A stretch of DNA of 64,000 bases from JAPOUP01 sp965203255 (GTDB lineage Bacteria > Pseudomonadota > Alphaproteobacteria > Rhodobacterales > Rhodobacteraceae), in NCBI GenBank assembly GCA_965203255.1, contig OZ241882.1, forward strand, positions 744,001 through 808,000, written 5' to 3'. The notes under the pieces are model-generated. The model was not told the origin of the DNA, did not search any database, and saw only the letters and a program-made list of their open reading frames with translations. Positions 1 through 9,243 of this stretch are shown here, one piece after another. Each line of letters starts with the position of its first letter. Positions within the stretch are counted from its first letter, which is position 1. A program made the position numbers and the translations under genes.

Positions 1-239
1 CGCGATTCCCCTTATTGTACCACAGCAAGAAATTTTATCAATCGGTAAAATTTTTGCCTTGGAAGCTGACCATTTGAGCTTCGCGAAAATCTTCTGGTCG
101 ATCCATGCATGTTCGTAAGGCTGGCACCCATCGGCAGCGGTCGGCTTTTGGCCCAACCCTTCCTCAAGGGTAGGACAAGACCGTTAAGCGGAACTTCAGG
201 GGCTTCGGCAAATGGTTTTCACGTCCAGACCGTCGGTTT

Positions 240-2048
240 TCAGCGGTTTTTCGGCTGGACCGGCTCCGTTGCGGCTGTCATCCTTATGGGAACCTGCTGG
301 TCCGGTCGGACCCCGAGGAGCTGGAACGCCCGCTTCCGCAGCGCGGTCGGTGTGGTGATGACGGGCAGGAGGCTGTCGCCCTGCCCTGGCAGGCGCAGCT
401 GGTTCAGGACCACGGTGGAGAGGTCGGCAGGCAGCGCGCGCAGGCTGTGGACCGGCAACCCGTCGGCGGCGCGCCTCCTGCTGGCCTTCGCCCTGGCCCC
501 CTCCGGGACCTCGGCCGCCTCCACCGGCGGGTTCCGCTGCGCCCGCGCGCTCTCCCGGCCGTCGTCCCCGGAAAGGACCGGCGCCAGACGGCGGCGCATG
601 TGCCACCCGGCATGCAGGGCCAGCATGAACGGGAACACATGGCCGCGGACATGGTCCGCCGAGTATACGTGTACCGGACGGATCCGGAGGTCGCCCCTCC
701 CGTTCCGGAACGCCCGCCCGCCCGTCGCCAGGCTCCCGTCCGCCTCCACGGCGGCCTCCGTTCCGACCGCCTCCGCGTCCAGGCTGGTGCGGATGGGGTG
801 GACGCCGCCGGGCCGCGCCCCGGCGGCGGTCCTACCCTCCCGGCGGCGCCAGGGGACGCCGCCGTCCGTGACGGTGATGCCGGAGTGTTCCGCGACCTTC
901 CTCCGGCTGGCGTCCCGGCCCACCCGGCGGTCGACCGTCCGCCGGTCCTTCAGCCGTCCCGGGCGCACCGACGCGGCGGTCCTCTCCAGCGTCCCCCCGG
1001 TGGCCTCGAGGAGCTCCCCGCGCCCGCCCGCCCTCTCCTCCCGCAACCGGGGGCTGGGGCAGGCCATCAGCCGCCCGCCGGGAAAGTCCGGGCCGGCGGT
1101 CTCCGCCACCGCGTCGGGGCCCGGCGCCTCCGGCTCCAGCGGGGCCGGGGCGTCCGCGCCCCGCTCCAGCGGTTTCCTTATGTCCCGCCTTTCCAGGGAG
1201 GGGATCCAGCCGGGCCCCGCCGGCTCCAGATCCTCCCGGATCCTGGCCGTGGCGGGCATGCCCCTGTCACCCACGGGCGCCACCCGGTCGATGCCGAAGC
1301 GCCTGCGGATCCTCCTGACCTGCGGCGCGACCGTGGACGGGTCGGACGTGTTGCCCGCGAACACTTCCACCGCCACCGGGCAGCCGTCGGCGGCGACCGG
1401 GAGCCCGTAGGTGATCCGCATTCTGCCTTTCTTTCCGTCACGGTTGTGGCCGAAGGCCGCGAGCGGGCAGCACCGCCCCTCGAGGCAGGGGCCGCTCACG
1501 TCATACAGGATCAGGGTGCTGCCGCCTTTCAGGTGCCGGCTGGCCAGGCTCCGCCCGGTCCAGGGCTGGCGCGCCAGCAGCCAGCCGGGCATGCCCGGCA
1601 TCCCGTTGCCGGTGACCGCCCCCAGCCCGAGCAGGGCGCCGAGGCTGTCCGTCGCGGTCTCCGGCGACAGCCGCCGGGCCGTGGCGAGCCTCGAATCGGG
1701 TGGGATGACCCCCGGGACGATGGTGGCCAGCGCCAGCCGGCGCTCCCGGCCGGCGGTGCGGTGGAGGATGCGCTCCAGACCGGGGCCGCGGGCGGTTCCG
1801 GGGACGGCGGCGACATGGCCGTGCGGGAGGGAGCGCTCCACGGCCGGCAGGTCGCCGATGCCGGTGACGGCGACGGCGCCTTTCAGGACGGCCCGGAAGC
1901 CCCCGGTGACCGTCGGCGGCGGCTCCGGCAGGTTGGCGATGGTCCTCCTGCGGACGCGCTTTCCCCCGCGCCAGGCCTGGCGGAGCGGGATGGCGGGCTT
2001 TCCGGCCCGGTTGGGGACCGGTTCGATGCTGGAGGCCATGGCGGACAT
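240..2048 (-). CDS. IS1634-family DDE transposase
   Basis: A 602-residue reading frame. The N-terminal stretch of the type VPNRAGKPA...RRRTIANL, a central DDE core (TLILYDVS near residue 180, VGDRGMPA near 260) and the C-terminal segment LRIRPVHVYSADHVRGHVF are typical of IS1634 transposases, which cut and paste their own element. The frame is open throughout, but several blocks between residues 290 and 420 are unusually rich in Gly, Arg, Ala and Pro, so activity is doubtful. ATG at 2048 is used; ATG at 2039 is an alternative. I could not define terminal repeats; the left one may lie outside the window. Confidence 0.8.
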   Translation of the reverse strand: MSAMASSIEPVPNRAGKPAIPLRQAWRGGKRVRRRTIANLPEPPPTVTGGFRAVLKGAVAVTGIGDLPAVERSLPHGHVAAVPGTARGPGLERILHRTAGRERRLALATIVPGVIPPDSRLATARRLSPETATDSLGALLGLGAVTGNGMPGMPGWLLARQPWTGRSLASRHLKGGSTLILYDVSGPCLEGRCCPLAAFGHNRDGKKGRMRITYGLPVAADGCPVAVEVFAGNTSDPSTVAPQVRRIRRRFGIDRVAPVGDRGMPATARIREDLEPAGPGWIPSLERRDIRKPLERGADAPAPLEPEAPGPDAVAETAGPDFPGGRLMACPSPRLREERAGGRGELLEATGGTLERTAASVRPGRLKDRRTVDRRVGRDASRRKVAEHSGITVTDGGVPWRRREGRTAAGARPGGVHPIRTSLDAEAVGTEAAVEADGSLATGGRAFRNGRGDLRIRPVHVYSADHVRGHVFPFMLALHAGWHMRRRLAPVLSGDDGRESARAQRNPPVEAAEVPEGARAKASRRRAADGLPVHSLRALPADLSTVVLNQLRLPGQGDSLLPVITTPTALRKRAFQLLGVRPDQQVPIRMTAATEPVQPKNR

Positions 2049-2274
2049 CCGCTATGGGAACCGGACTTTCCATCCCGGAACATGAAGCCGCCATGATGCC
2101 AGGCGGCCATCGCGAAAAAAAGCTTCCACGGGTTCTTTCCGGGAGGTGCCCGGAATCCGTCTCCGCACCCGTTATGACAACAGAAGTGCAGGATTCCTTC
2201 AACAGTTCGATCAAATCATCGTTTCATTACAAAGCGTTACGCGAAAAAAGCATGCTGGAAGTTCCGGTTAAGTG

Positions 2275-2757
2275 ACGATCCAAGGAACACGGTTTCGAGG
2301 ATTGGCTCGATCACCGATTATGGAATGGGCATAATCTGCCCTCCGCTTTTCTCTACCGAGTTTAGCCAACAACGTGGCAGGGTCAGCAATTCCCGCCTCC
2401 CGGCCATTTCCTCCGCCCGGGCTGCACCCCGCTGCGGAAACGGCTGGTGTTGCACCTCGGAATGGAAATGGGGCAGGCTTCCGACCCGAATGGCAGCATT
2501 GTCCGCATTGCGAACACTCGCCCGGAGCCAGACCACCTTCGCTCGCGACCGTCCGTATCGGTGGGCCGCGCTGCCGAAACTGTCCGATCTCTCGAACAAA
2601 GGCAATGAACCGAACGTATCTAGCAGATTTTCCGTGTGAACCAGGAGCGGATGCATTGCAACCCCACTAGAACTGGCTGCAACGAACCCACCTCTCGATC
2701 AAGTACACCAAGCCAGTTCAGTCCTTCCTTCTGTTCCCACGATTTCGTTTCAAGCCA
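2275..2757. other. Gene-free stretch between IS elements
   Basis: No reading frame here resembles a known protein. The only recognizable content is the IS30 terminus at about 2400-2473. A minus-strand frame over 2480-2656 has no family match that I recognise and runs straight into IS30 sequence, so I do not call it. Confidence 0.5.
2400..2473. mobile_element. IS30 terminus fragment (transposase-distal end)
   Basis: The sequence ends with a GTGTTGCAC...GGAATGGAAATGGGG motif, like the 3' ends of the complete IS30 copies at 3627-5028 and 35835-37236. It is preceded by a decayed version of their hairpin, seen as the GGCCATTTCC and GGAAACGGCTGG arms. The transposase and the other end are missing. 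Confidence 0.6.
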
Positions 2758-2795
2758 AAGGCTTATCCCTTTGACCAAGGCGGGTCAATATTTTG
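2758..2795. mobile_element. IS1595 left-end remnant
   Basis: GGCTTATCCCTTTGACCAAG followed by GCGGGTCAATATTTTG matches the left end of the IS1595 element at 14006 and a third remnant at 50524-50562. The MITE that follows is inserted about 38 bp inside this end, so only the terminus survives. Confidence 0.55.
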
Positions 2796-3094
2796 GGGAA
2801 TTATATACTATGGTGCCCAAAGCAACGGAGTGATCCGCATGACACACAGGGCACCGGGCAGGCGCCACCGCGGGGGCATCGGCCCCGTCCGGCTGTCCGG
2901 TATGTTTCCCGACGACGAGGCCGCCGGGGAATGGGTCACGGAACGACACCGGCCGCAGCGCCCTCACTGTGGAACCGTCCGCGTCCAGCCGGGAGCGACG
3001 CACACGACGATGCCCTGCCGTTGCCGCGGGCTTGAATGCAGCAGGCGGTTTTCGGTGCGCACCGTCAGTCTGGGCACTATCGTATATAATTCCC
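2796..3094. mobile_element. IS1595-derived MITE, copy 1
   Basis: About 299 bp bounded by inverted repeats GGGAATTATATACTATGG and its near complement ending at 3094. The interior keeps only the N-terminal zinc-binding part of an IS1595-type transposase (about CGTVRVQPGATHTTMPCRCR in the plus direction) and no catalytic domain. It is therefore a non-autonomous deletion derivative that could be mobilised only in trans. The two flanks show no clear 8-bp duplication here, unlike copy 2 at 13701. Confidence 0.7.
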
Positions 3095-3149
3095 AAAAAT
3101 TTCAGGTCAATTCAGTCCGATGGGTATAGCAAAAAACGCGATCAAATAA

Positions 3150-3626
3150 TCAAGGCCGTCACGCCTCTACCGAACGCTTACCATCACCGCAACAACGCTG
3201 GATTTCGGCCCGCACTCGCTCCAGAACCTCTTCGTTCGTGCTGTTTCCCACTTCACAAGCTCTTCGATGATCTTGAAGAGACGCTTACGTTCCAATTCAA
3301 CAATGATCTATTCGAGGCCTAATGGTTTTTCGTCGATTGGTATGTCACCGCCCTCGGCCTTGTCTTGTTCGCGTTTCGACTCGCGGGCTACGAGTTCGGC
3401 TTCGGCACGCTTTCGTCTCGTTTCATCGGCGAGCAAATCATCAATATACTCCGACGGATCATCAACCAGTTGGCAGAACAAGGCGGCGCGGCACGCGGAG
3501 AATGGACGGCTTGCCCACCAAAGATGAAGGGTAGAGGGGTGTCCGTGTCTGATCGACTTCTCGCGAGCGGAGGCAGCATTGATCGCCTCCAACGGGATCG
3601 CGACTTCGATGAGCTTCTTTTTAAAT
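3150..3626 (-). pseudogene. DUF1156 DNA methyltransferase, larger fragment (split by IS30, 3' truncated)
   Basis: Reading leftwards from 3626 the frame gives KKKLIEVAIPLEAINAAS, then AREKSIRHGHPSTLHLWWA and CQLVDDPSEYIDDLL. This is the N-terminal signature of DUF1156 proteins, a family of large adenine methyltransferases common in defence islands. The frame meets a TAG near 3309, resumes as LERKRLFKIIEELVKWE, needs a frameshift near 3240 to read NEEVLERVRAEIQRCCG, and stops near 3150. The catalytic domain is missing. The first codons lie on the far side of IS30 at 5029-5081. The gene originally followed and overlapped the GHKL ATPase gene. Confidence 0.8.
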
Positions 3627-3652
3627 CCCCACTTCCATTCCGAAGTGCAACA

Positions 3653-3875
3653 CCGGCCATCTGCGCAGGGAGGGCGGAGCCCGAGCTGCGCAGATGGCCG
3701 GAAGGCGGGGTTTGCGGCTCTCCGGGAACGGCGGATCCGGCCCCGGAACGGCTGCAGTCCCGTCCGGAAGGAGAATATCCGGGCTTTCAGGGCAGCGCAA
3801 GGCCGCCGCCGGGGCAGGTCGCGTCCGTCCGGGCGCAGGGAGGGCGCAGCCCGACCGGAGCCCGGACGGACGCGA
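3653..3875. repeat. Paired long hairpins in the IS30 untranslated tail
   Basis: Hairpin 1 has arms at 3653-3668 and 3686-3701 (CCGGCCATCTGCGCAG and its complement). Hairpin 2 has arms at 3819-3834 and 3860-3875 (TCGCGTCCGTCCGGGC and its complement). Both loops contain nearly the same GGGAGGGCG-AGCCC sequence although the stems differ. The same structures occur in copy 2 (36988-37044 and 37162-37210) and partly in copy 3. Their role is unknown: transcription termination, an RNA signal or a target site are all possible. Confidence 0.75.
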
Positions 3876-3941
3876 CGGCTTGATCCGTTCCACCCCCTCC
3901 CGGCGCGGCCATCCGCGCTGTCGGGAGGCGGGCCGGCGGTG

Positions 3942-4907
3942 TCAGGGAGGGCGGGCCCGGCGGAACACCTCGGCGGGGGTCCGGTAGCCGAGCACCCTGC
4001 GCGGACGCGCGTTCAGGCGGTCCTGCACCCCCTTCACCTCATCGTCGCCGACCGCCCGGAGGTCCGTCCCCTTCGGCAGGTACTGCCGCACCAGCCCGTT
4101 GGTGTGCTCGTTCAGGCCCCTCTCCCAGGAGTGGTAGGGGGTCGCGAAGTAGAAGGAGGCCTTCAGCGCCTCCGCCACGCCGGCGTGGCCCGCGAACTCC
4201 TTTCCGTTGTCCGCCGTGATCGTGTGGACAGGCGCGGCGGACGACCGGAGCATCGCCAGCATCGCCGCGGAGACCTCCGCCGAGGTCCGCCGGTCAACCC
4301 TCTGTAAATACGTGTATTTCGACGCACGGTCCACAAGCGAGACCACCGCCCCGCTGTGGCCCTTCCCGATGATCGTGTCCGCCTCCCAGTCACCGACACG
4401 CTCCTTCCTCTCCACCTCCTCCGGCCTCTCCGAGATGTCCACCCGGCCCGGGATGTGGCCACGGCCCGAGTGCCGCCCGCCACGCCAGTTGGGCTTCTTC
4501 CCGCGGCGGCGCAGCAGCAGGAACAGCTCCCCGCCCGCCTTCCGGTCGGCCTTCAGGCGCTCGTATATCCACTGGCGGCCCACCGCCCAGCCACCCTCCA
4601 GCCGCAGCCGTCCCGCGACCTGCTCCGGGCTCCAGCCCTCCGCCAGGCACCCCTCCACATGCGCCCAGCGCTCCGCAGTCATCTTCCTCGGAACCGAGGA
4701 GGCGGCGCTGCGGCGGGCCTCCGCCATCCCCTGCGCCTCGCCGGGGCTGTAGCCCGAATCACCGCCGTTCCGGCGCAGCTCCCGCCAGACCGACGAACGG
4801 TCACGGCCCAGACGGGCCGCGATGTCCCCGTAGGAGAGCCCGCTTTCCTTCAGTGCGCCGATCTGGCATCTTTCCCCATGGGTCAGGTGGCGGAAGCCCT
4901 CGGGCAT
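3942..4907 (-). CDS. IS30-family transposase
   Basis: 321 residues starting MPEGFRHLTHGERCQIGALK. The N-terminal helix-turn-helix (GLSYGDIAARLGRDRSSVWRE) binds the IS ends; the DDE core is visible as DWEADTIIGKG, TADNGKEF and the NEHTNGLVRQYLP segment. ATG at 4907 is preceded by AGGAGA with a 5-nt gap, so it is preferred over upstream in-frame codons, which are remnants of the disrupted DUF1156 gene and the IS end. The full family length is present and it appears intact. Confidence 0.9.
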   Translation of the reverse strand: MPEGFRHLTHGERCQIGALKESGLSYGDIAARLGRDRSSVWRELRRNGGDSGYSPGEAQGMAEARRSAASSVPRKMTAERWAHVEGCLAEGWSPEQVAGRLRLEGGWAVGRQWIYERLKADRKAGGELFLLLRRRGKKPNWRGGRHSGRGHIPGRVDISERPEEVERKERVGDWEADTIIGKGHSGAVVSLVDRASKYTYLQRVDRRTSAEVSAAMLAMLRSSAAPVHTITADNGKEFAGHAGVAEALKASFYFATPYHSWERGLNEHTNGLVRQYLPKGTDLRAVGDDEVKGVQDRLNARPRRVLGYRTPAEVFRRARPP

Positions 4908-5028
4908 GGCAGTCTCCTCTCTTCTCAACAAGGGGACTGTCGCCGCTTCCTGGCCGATCCGCAACATCATGCGGCAGGAAAACCGCCCAACACCGCCACT
5001 GGTGTTGCACTTCGGACTGGAATGGGGC

Positions 5029-5081
5029 AATTTATTTTTCAGGTTCAATTGCCAATCGATAGGTTGACGGATATAGTGCAA
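5029..5081 (-). pseudogene. DUF1156 methyltransferase, 5' fragment
   Basis: ATG at 5081 opens MHYIRQPIDWQLNLKNK, which joins exactly to FKKKLIEVAIPLEAINAAS across IS30 copy 1 once the element and one AAT duplication are removed. The start codon therefore lay inside the last 50 nt of the GHKL ATPase gene, implying translational coupling in the original operon. Alone the fragment encodes nothing functional. Confidence 0.7.
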
Positions 5082-8000
5082 GTCGACCGCGATCTCTGAG
5101 TTCGGTTAGGTGTTGGCCCGTGAACTCGACGGGTTTATCCTCCTTGTCTTTGAGGACAAGGATACAGGTGCAGGGCTGCTTTTCCAGGATACTCCAGACA
5201 TCAGCTTCGAGCTGGAGCGGTTCAATTTCAAGGCAGTGATCCTTCGGGCAGTATCTTTTCGCCACGTCACCTGACGCCGTCCGTTCTTCCCACGGAAATA
5301 GCGATGATCCATTGACTTTGACAATAACGTGTCCTTGTTCGTTGGAGAAATGGCTTTCGCTGTCTTCAACGAAGCCTTTCGAGCGCGCAAATCGCTCCAT
5401 GATGTGGGGTTTGCGGTCGCGCTTCTTGCCAGGTGCAGTTGGTGTGTCGTTCTCGACCGGATCCTCGGTGCTATCGGACCCATCGTTCTGTTCGAAATCG
5501 TTTTGGACATGTTTTTTGCCTGTTGGTTCAATCGGCTCGTCATCATCATCGGACGCGTTGGTGTCCTGTTCTTGATGGTCGTTGGGTGCAGCCTGCTCCT
5601 CCGATTTGTTTGCATCGGAATGTGCCTCTTTATTCTCAAATTCACTTTCAGGAATGAGATCGAAGTTCTCTTTCATGTAGGTAGCTATGAACTCGGGTTC
5701 TCGCTCGAAGCACATCTTGATGGCATCAACGATTTCGGAACGGCGAAAGGCTTTGCCAATCTCTTGGACAACGCTTTTTGCCAGCTTTCCAATGGCTTTC
5801 TCCTCCGCGTAGAGTCTGCATCCTAGCCAAAGGACGTCCGCAGACCGTGGCGTTCCGGCAGGCTTTCCATCGATGTACGGGACAATTTCCAGCGCATCGG
5901 ATGCAAACAACAACAGCGTCTTTTTCAGTTGCTCACCAAGGGCACGAACACGTACTGCCTCCTTTGGGTCTTCCAGCTTGATCCTGCGAAGTTGCCGTCC
6001 GAGTTCCTGCAGCCATTCGCGCTCCTTCATCTTGCCTTCGGGTTTGTGATTCTTGCAAAAGCACTCTTCAATGTGATCAGACAGGGGCGGTATGGGGGAA
6101 AACGGTTCGGCTTCCGTGAATTCGGCGGAGATGTCGCGCAAGTCTGCCGTCTTCTGTTTGACCCCCTGGTACAAGTGCTTTGAATGGATAAGCGTTTGCA
6201 TCGAAATTGTGTACTCAAAGTCCCTGGTCGGAGCCCATTCTCCGGCGAGGTTCAGCCAGTGCTCGCACTCACACCAGATTTTTGCAGGATATCGAGCGAT
6301 CAAGGATTTGACGCGGCGCGCGTCTTTCGGGTTGAGTGCCTTACCAGACGACAATCCACGCAGCCATTCTATTGCTAGTTCAGGTGTTGGGTGCTCTCCG
6401 ACCCCTACCTTCCGCCAGAGGCTTAACTCGCGCACCGATGATCGGATTAGCGGCGTATCGGGGACATCTTCTTCGCCGCCAGTGAGGAAGATGCCACGGG
6501 AATTCTCCCAAGCGCCGTCCTCCGACAAAATGATCGGCTTGCATTTGAAACTAGAGCGGATCAACTGAGACTCTTCTGTCGAGCAGCTGTAAATAAGCTG
6601 ATCGAGACGCCGATACCACTTCTCGACTTCATGCGGCGGTGGGGCATCCACACTTGCCAACGCCTGTAGCCTACTTAGCAGCTTTTCCGGGCCGGTAGGT
6701 TCGTCCGACACACCGAGAAGCTTTAAGATCGGTCTCGTCGCTTCACTATCCAAACGACCATGCACGAACGGTTCTACGTCCATAAGGGCTTCTGTTTGCG
6801 GAGAGCGCATGAGCAGATCTTCCGGCTTTCTATATTTCCCGTGGGTATCTCGCAGACAGGGCTTCTCCCTCAGTTTGAGAAGCCACGAAGGGGCCAATCC
6901 GTCTTGAACGCACCGTCTTATATGGCCATTTGAAGCCTCCTCTGTGACCGTCGCAGTCAGGTGCGACGACCATTGGGCAGATTTGGAGAGTTTGGAGAGC
7001 ACGTATTCGGCTATATATCCCCAAACTGACGGCATCTCCCCTTCAAGAACCTCCCAATGCTCCCACATCTCATCGCCGAAATCCCAATCGGTCAGTTGAA
7101 ATTGAGGGTGGGTGTAGCGAGTGTTGAAGCGACCGGAGAAGCTTCTTCGATCGAGCTCGTTATCTATGTCCTTGCGGCTCCAATATCTCTTTGTTTTCTG
7201 TTTGAATGGCACAAAGCCACATAGGCCCGCTCGCCCTGAGCTGATCCAGTTGTCCCACTCCTCCTTAGTGCAGGAACTGAAGTACTTCCGGTAGTCCGGA
7301 TGGAGAACGTGTTTCTCAGCCCAAGCGTCGGGCAGAAGAATACCAAGTGACCCATCTTCATCGCAAAGCGCTGTCTTGTTGATGCTGCGAAGTTTTCGAT
7401 CCTGGCAAGCAAAATTGAAAGCTCTACCAACTTTTGCAGAGAGCTTCGCCGCGATTTGCGCAAGTCTGATCCAATCCTTGAGCGTCACGTCACCCTGACC
7501 GAAGAAGCTTTCGGCAACGCTGTCGATGACCTTCCCTGTATCACTCGGTTCATTGAGCTGGATTTGTTCGAGGACGTGGTCGGCTGCTTCGACAAGCTTG
7601 TTCAGCGCTTTGTCCTTGTCGCTTTCCGCAAGCCGCCGCTGCTCAGTAAGAAACCGCATCCAGTTCTGATTGAGAACCGACAGGCGATCGCCCAGGAATT
7701 TCCAATCATCTTCCGAGGGCACCATGCGCTTCTCGCCAAGGCGAACGACCTCAGAGGCGCTATGCAGGATATCCTTGCCCAGCGACGGGACTATGCGAAG
7801 CTCGCTATCTTCGCAGTAATATTCGTCGCTCTTAAGCAGTTGCTCGATATAAGACCAAAGTGTCAGCAATTGCCGCCATGTTGCCGGTTGCGGGAAATGC
7901 TTTTCTTGCAGAACATTCAACACATCCTGATGATCTGTCTCATCAATCGCATTCCAATGCTGGAGCTTTTCGAGGTTCTTCAACGAGATATGGTGAGACA

Positions 8001-9243
8001 GGGGAGGACGCCCATCTTCATCGAACAGAGCGATGACCTGATCTTTGGGCCAAACTTCAAAAAATTCACGCGGTAAGACGCTGGCGTCCTTAGAATTTAC
8101 AAGTGAGCCGTCGTCGGCAAGCAAGATCGTTTTGTCTTTGATCTCCGGCTCGAACGCTTCTTCGACGATTGTCGCGCAGACACCATTCAAGTCACTCTGT
8201 TGGCGATCGACGTCCGGCATCACGTTGTAGGCGTCGGCACGCTCTTCGGGAGGCAAGTCTTGGCGCTGAAGCCATTCAAGCATAACTTTGCTCGCCAGCC
8301 GACCTGCACGTTCCAGCAACCAGCGGTTCGTCGGCGAAGTTTCCGGGTCTTTGATTTTCAGCCGCGCAGGGTCTTGTATAAACGGCGCATTGATCGCGAA
8401 AGGAAGGTCAGTTTGCACGCCTGTTGGCAAGACAACAAACAAGCGACCTTCTACCCCACCCACAATTTCTATCTGACATGGTGGAAAATCTATGTCCTGC
8501 TCGACGGAGAGCAATCGTTCTTGTTTGATTTCACGCAAACACTCTTCAGGAAAGCTTTCGCCTTCCGATCGGGCCAACAAAAAGATCTTGTCAGGTTTAT
8601 CGTGGAGTGCGAGCCACTCGGAATTCTTAACCGTTCCAGGGCCAAAGCTGCCCCAATGCACTTCTTTTTCATTGATTTGAATGCGGCGAATGTTTTTGAA
8701 GAACAGCAAAGAGATCGGACTCTTTTGCCATTCTAGAAGGTTTTTTTTGACTTCCTTCCTTCTGTGCTGATCGGAAATTTCAACGCGTATCGTAGTCCTT
8801 TCAGGCCATTCGTTCTTCTCTTCGAGCCAATAGGGTTCCGTAAACCGCCTTTGGTCAAACGCCACAGAGAGTGTCGGCGTGAATAGCTCAACCTTTTCCC
8901 CCAAGCTAAAAGTGCTCTTGAACCCGATCCCGCGAAACCCGATCGTGTGCAACGCGCGCTTATTCGAGTAACCAAAACGGCACAGCGATGCGAAATGCTC
9001 TTCGCTGAAATCCTCACCGTTATGGTGGAACAGAAAGGTATTTTTCTCGATGCGGACAACCGCTTCTGTTGCACCTGCATCATCCGCGTTCTGAAGAAGT
9101 TCCGAGAGAATGTGCCGCGGGCTCTGCACCTGCTTAAAGAGCTGATGCCAAGGACCCGCAAGTTCAGGGTCTGCTTCCAGTTGCTCCCACCGCTTGGCGG
9201 AGCGCGTTCTGATGTTCTCGAAGTATCCCGGCCTCATATTCAT
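5032..9243 (-). CDS. Sacsin-type GHKL ATPase, candidate defence protein
   Basis: 1403 residues. The N-terminal part is a GHKL (Hsp90/histidine-kinase-like) ATPase domain of sacsin type: the N-box ELLQNADDAG is at residues 48-57 and the glycine-rich lid GFRGIGFKS at 102-110. A long middle region of no recognised domain follows, then a very acidic low-complexity linker at about 1190-1290, and a compact C-terminal domain that may bind the partner helicase or DNA. ATG overlaps the helicase stop as ATGA (9240-9243), so the two are co-translated; the DUF1156 methylase followed. Such ATPases recur in phage-defence islands beside helicases and methylases. The role in defence is inferred from context. 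The frame is intact and less GC-rich than the IS around it. Confidence 0.8.
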   Translation of the reverse strand: MNMRPGYFENIRTRSAKRWEQLEADPELAGPWHQLFKQVQSPRHILSELLQNADDAGATEAVVRIEKNTFLFHHNGEDFSEEHFASLCRFGYSNKRALHTIGFRGIGFKSTFSLGEKVELFTPTLSVAFDQRRFTEPYWLEEKNEWPERTTIRVEISDQHRRKEVKKNLLEWQKSPISLLFFKNIRRIQINEKEVHWGSFGPGTVKNSEWLALHDKPDKIFLLARSEGESFPEECLREIKQERLLSVEQDIDFPPCQIEIVGGVEGRLFVVLPTGVQTDLPFAINAPFIQDPARLKIKDPETSPTNRWLLERAGRLASKVMLEWLQRQDLPPEERADAYNVMPDVDRQQSDLNGVCATIVEEAFEPEIKDKTILLADDGSLVNSKDASVLPREFFEVWPKDQVIALFDEDGRPPLSHHISLKNLEKLQHWNAIDETDHQDVLNVLQEKHFPQPATWRQLLTLWSYIEQLLKSDEYYCEDSELRIVPSLGKDILHSASEVVRLGEKRMVPSEDDWKFLGDRLSVLNQNWMRFLTEQRRLAESDKDKALNKLVEAADHVLEQIQLNEPSDTGKVIDSVAESFFGQGDVTLKDWIRLAQIAAKLSAKVGRAFNFACQDRKLRSINKTALCDEDGSLGILLPDAWAEKHVLHPDYRKYFSSCTKEEWDNWISSGRAGLCGFVPFKQKTKRYWSRKDIDNELDRRSFSGRFNTRYTHPQFQLTDWDFGDEMWEHWEVLEGEMPSVWGYIAEYVLSKLSKSAQWSSHLTATVTEEASNGHIRRCVQDGLAPSWLLKLREKPCLRDTHGKYRKPEDLLMRSPQTEALMDVEPFVHGRLDSEATRPILKLLGVSDEPTGPEKLLSRLQALASVDAPPPHEVEKWYRRLDQLIYSCSTEESQLIRSSFKCKPIILSEDGAWENSRGIFLTGGEEDVPDTPLIRSSVRELSLWRKVGVGEHPTPELAIEWLRGLSSGKALNPKDARRVKSLIARYPAKIWCECEHWLNLAGEWAPTRDFEYTISMQTLIHSKHLYQGVKQKTADLRDISAEFTEAEPFSPIPPLSDHIEECFCKNHKPEGKMKEREWLQELGRQLRRIKLEDPKEAVRVRALGEQLKKTLLLFASDALEIVPYIDGKPAGTPRSADVLWLGCRLYAEEKAIGKLAKSVVQEIGKAFRRSEIVDAIKMCFEREPEFIATYMKENFDLIPESEFENKEAHSDANKSEEQAAPNDHQEQDTNASDDDDEPIEPTGKKHVQNDFEQNDGSDSTEDPVENDTPTAPGKKRDRKPHIMERFARSKGFVEDSESHFSNEQGHVIVKVNGSSLFPWEERTASGDVAKRYCPKDHCLEIEPLQLEADVWSILEKQPCTCILVLKDKEDKPVEFTGQHLTELRDRGRLALYPSTYRLAIEPEK

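Larger units (their letters stand above)
3627..5028 (-). mobile_element. IS30-family element, copy 1 (complete)
   Basis: 1402 bp with imperfect inverted ends (CCCCACTTCCATTCCGAAG and GCCCCATTCCAGTCCGAAG) and a likely 3-bp duplication AAT at 3624-3626 and 5029-5031. It carries one intact transposase gene and an approximately 310-bp untranslated tail with two long hairpins. Length and encoded protein match copy 2 at 35835-37236. It is inserted in codon 18 of the DUF1156 gene. Confidence 0.85.

Noticed and set aside
109..2096. Plus-strand frames of 433 and 549 residues opposite the IS1634 transposase
   Set aside because: They are shadows of the minus-strand transposase in GC-rich DNA, with no recognizable domain.
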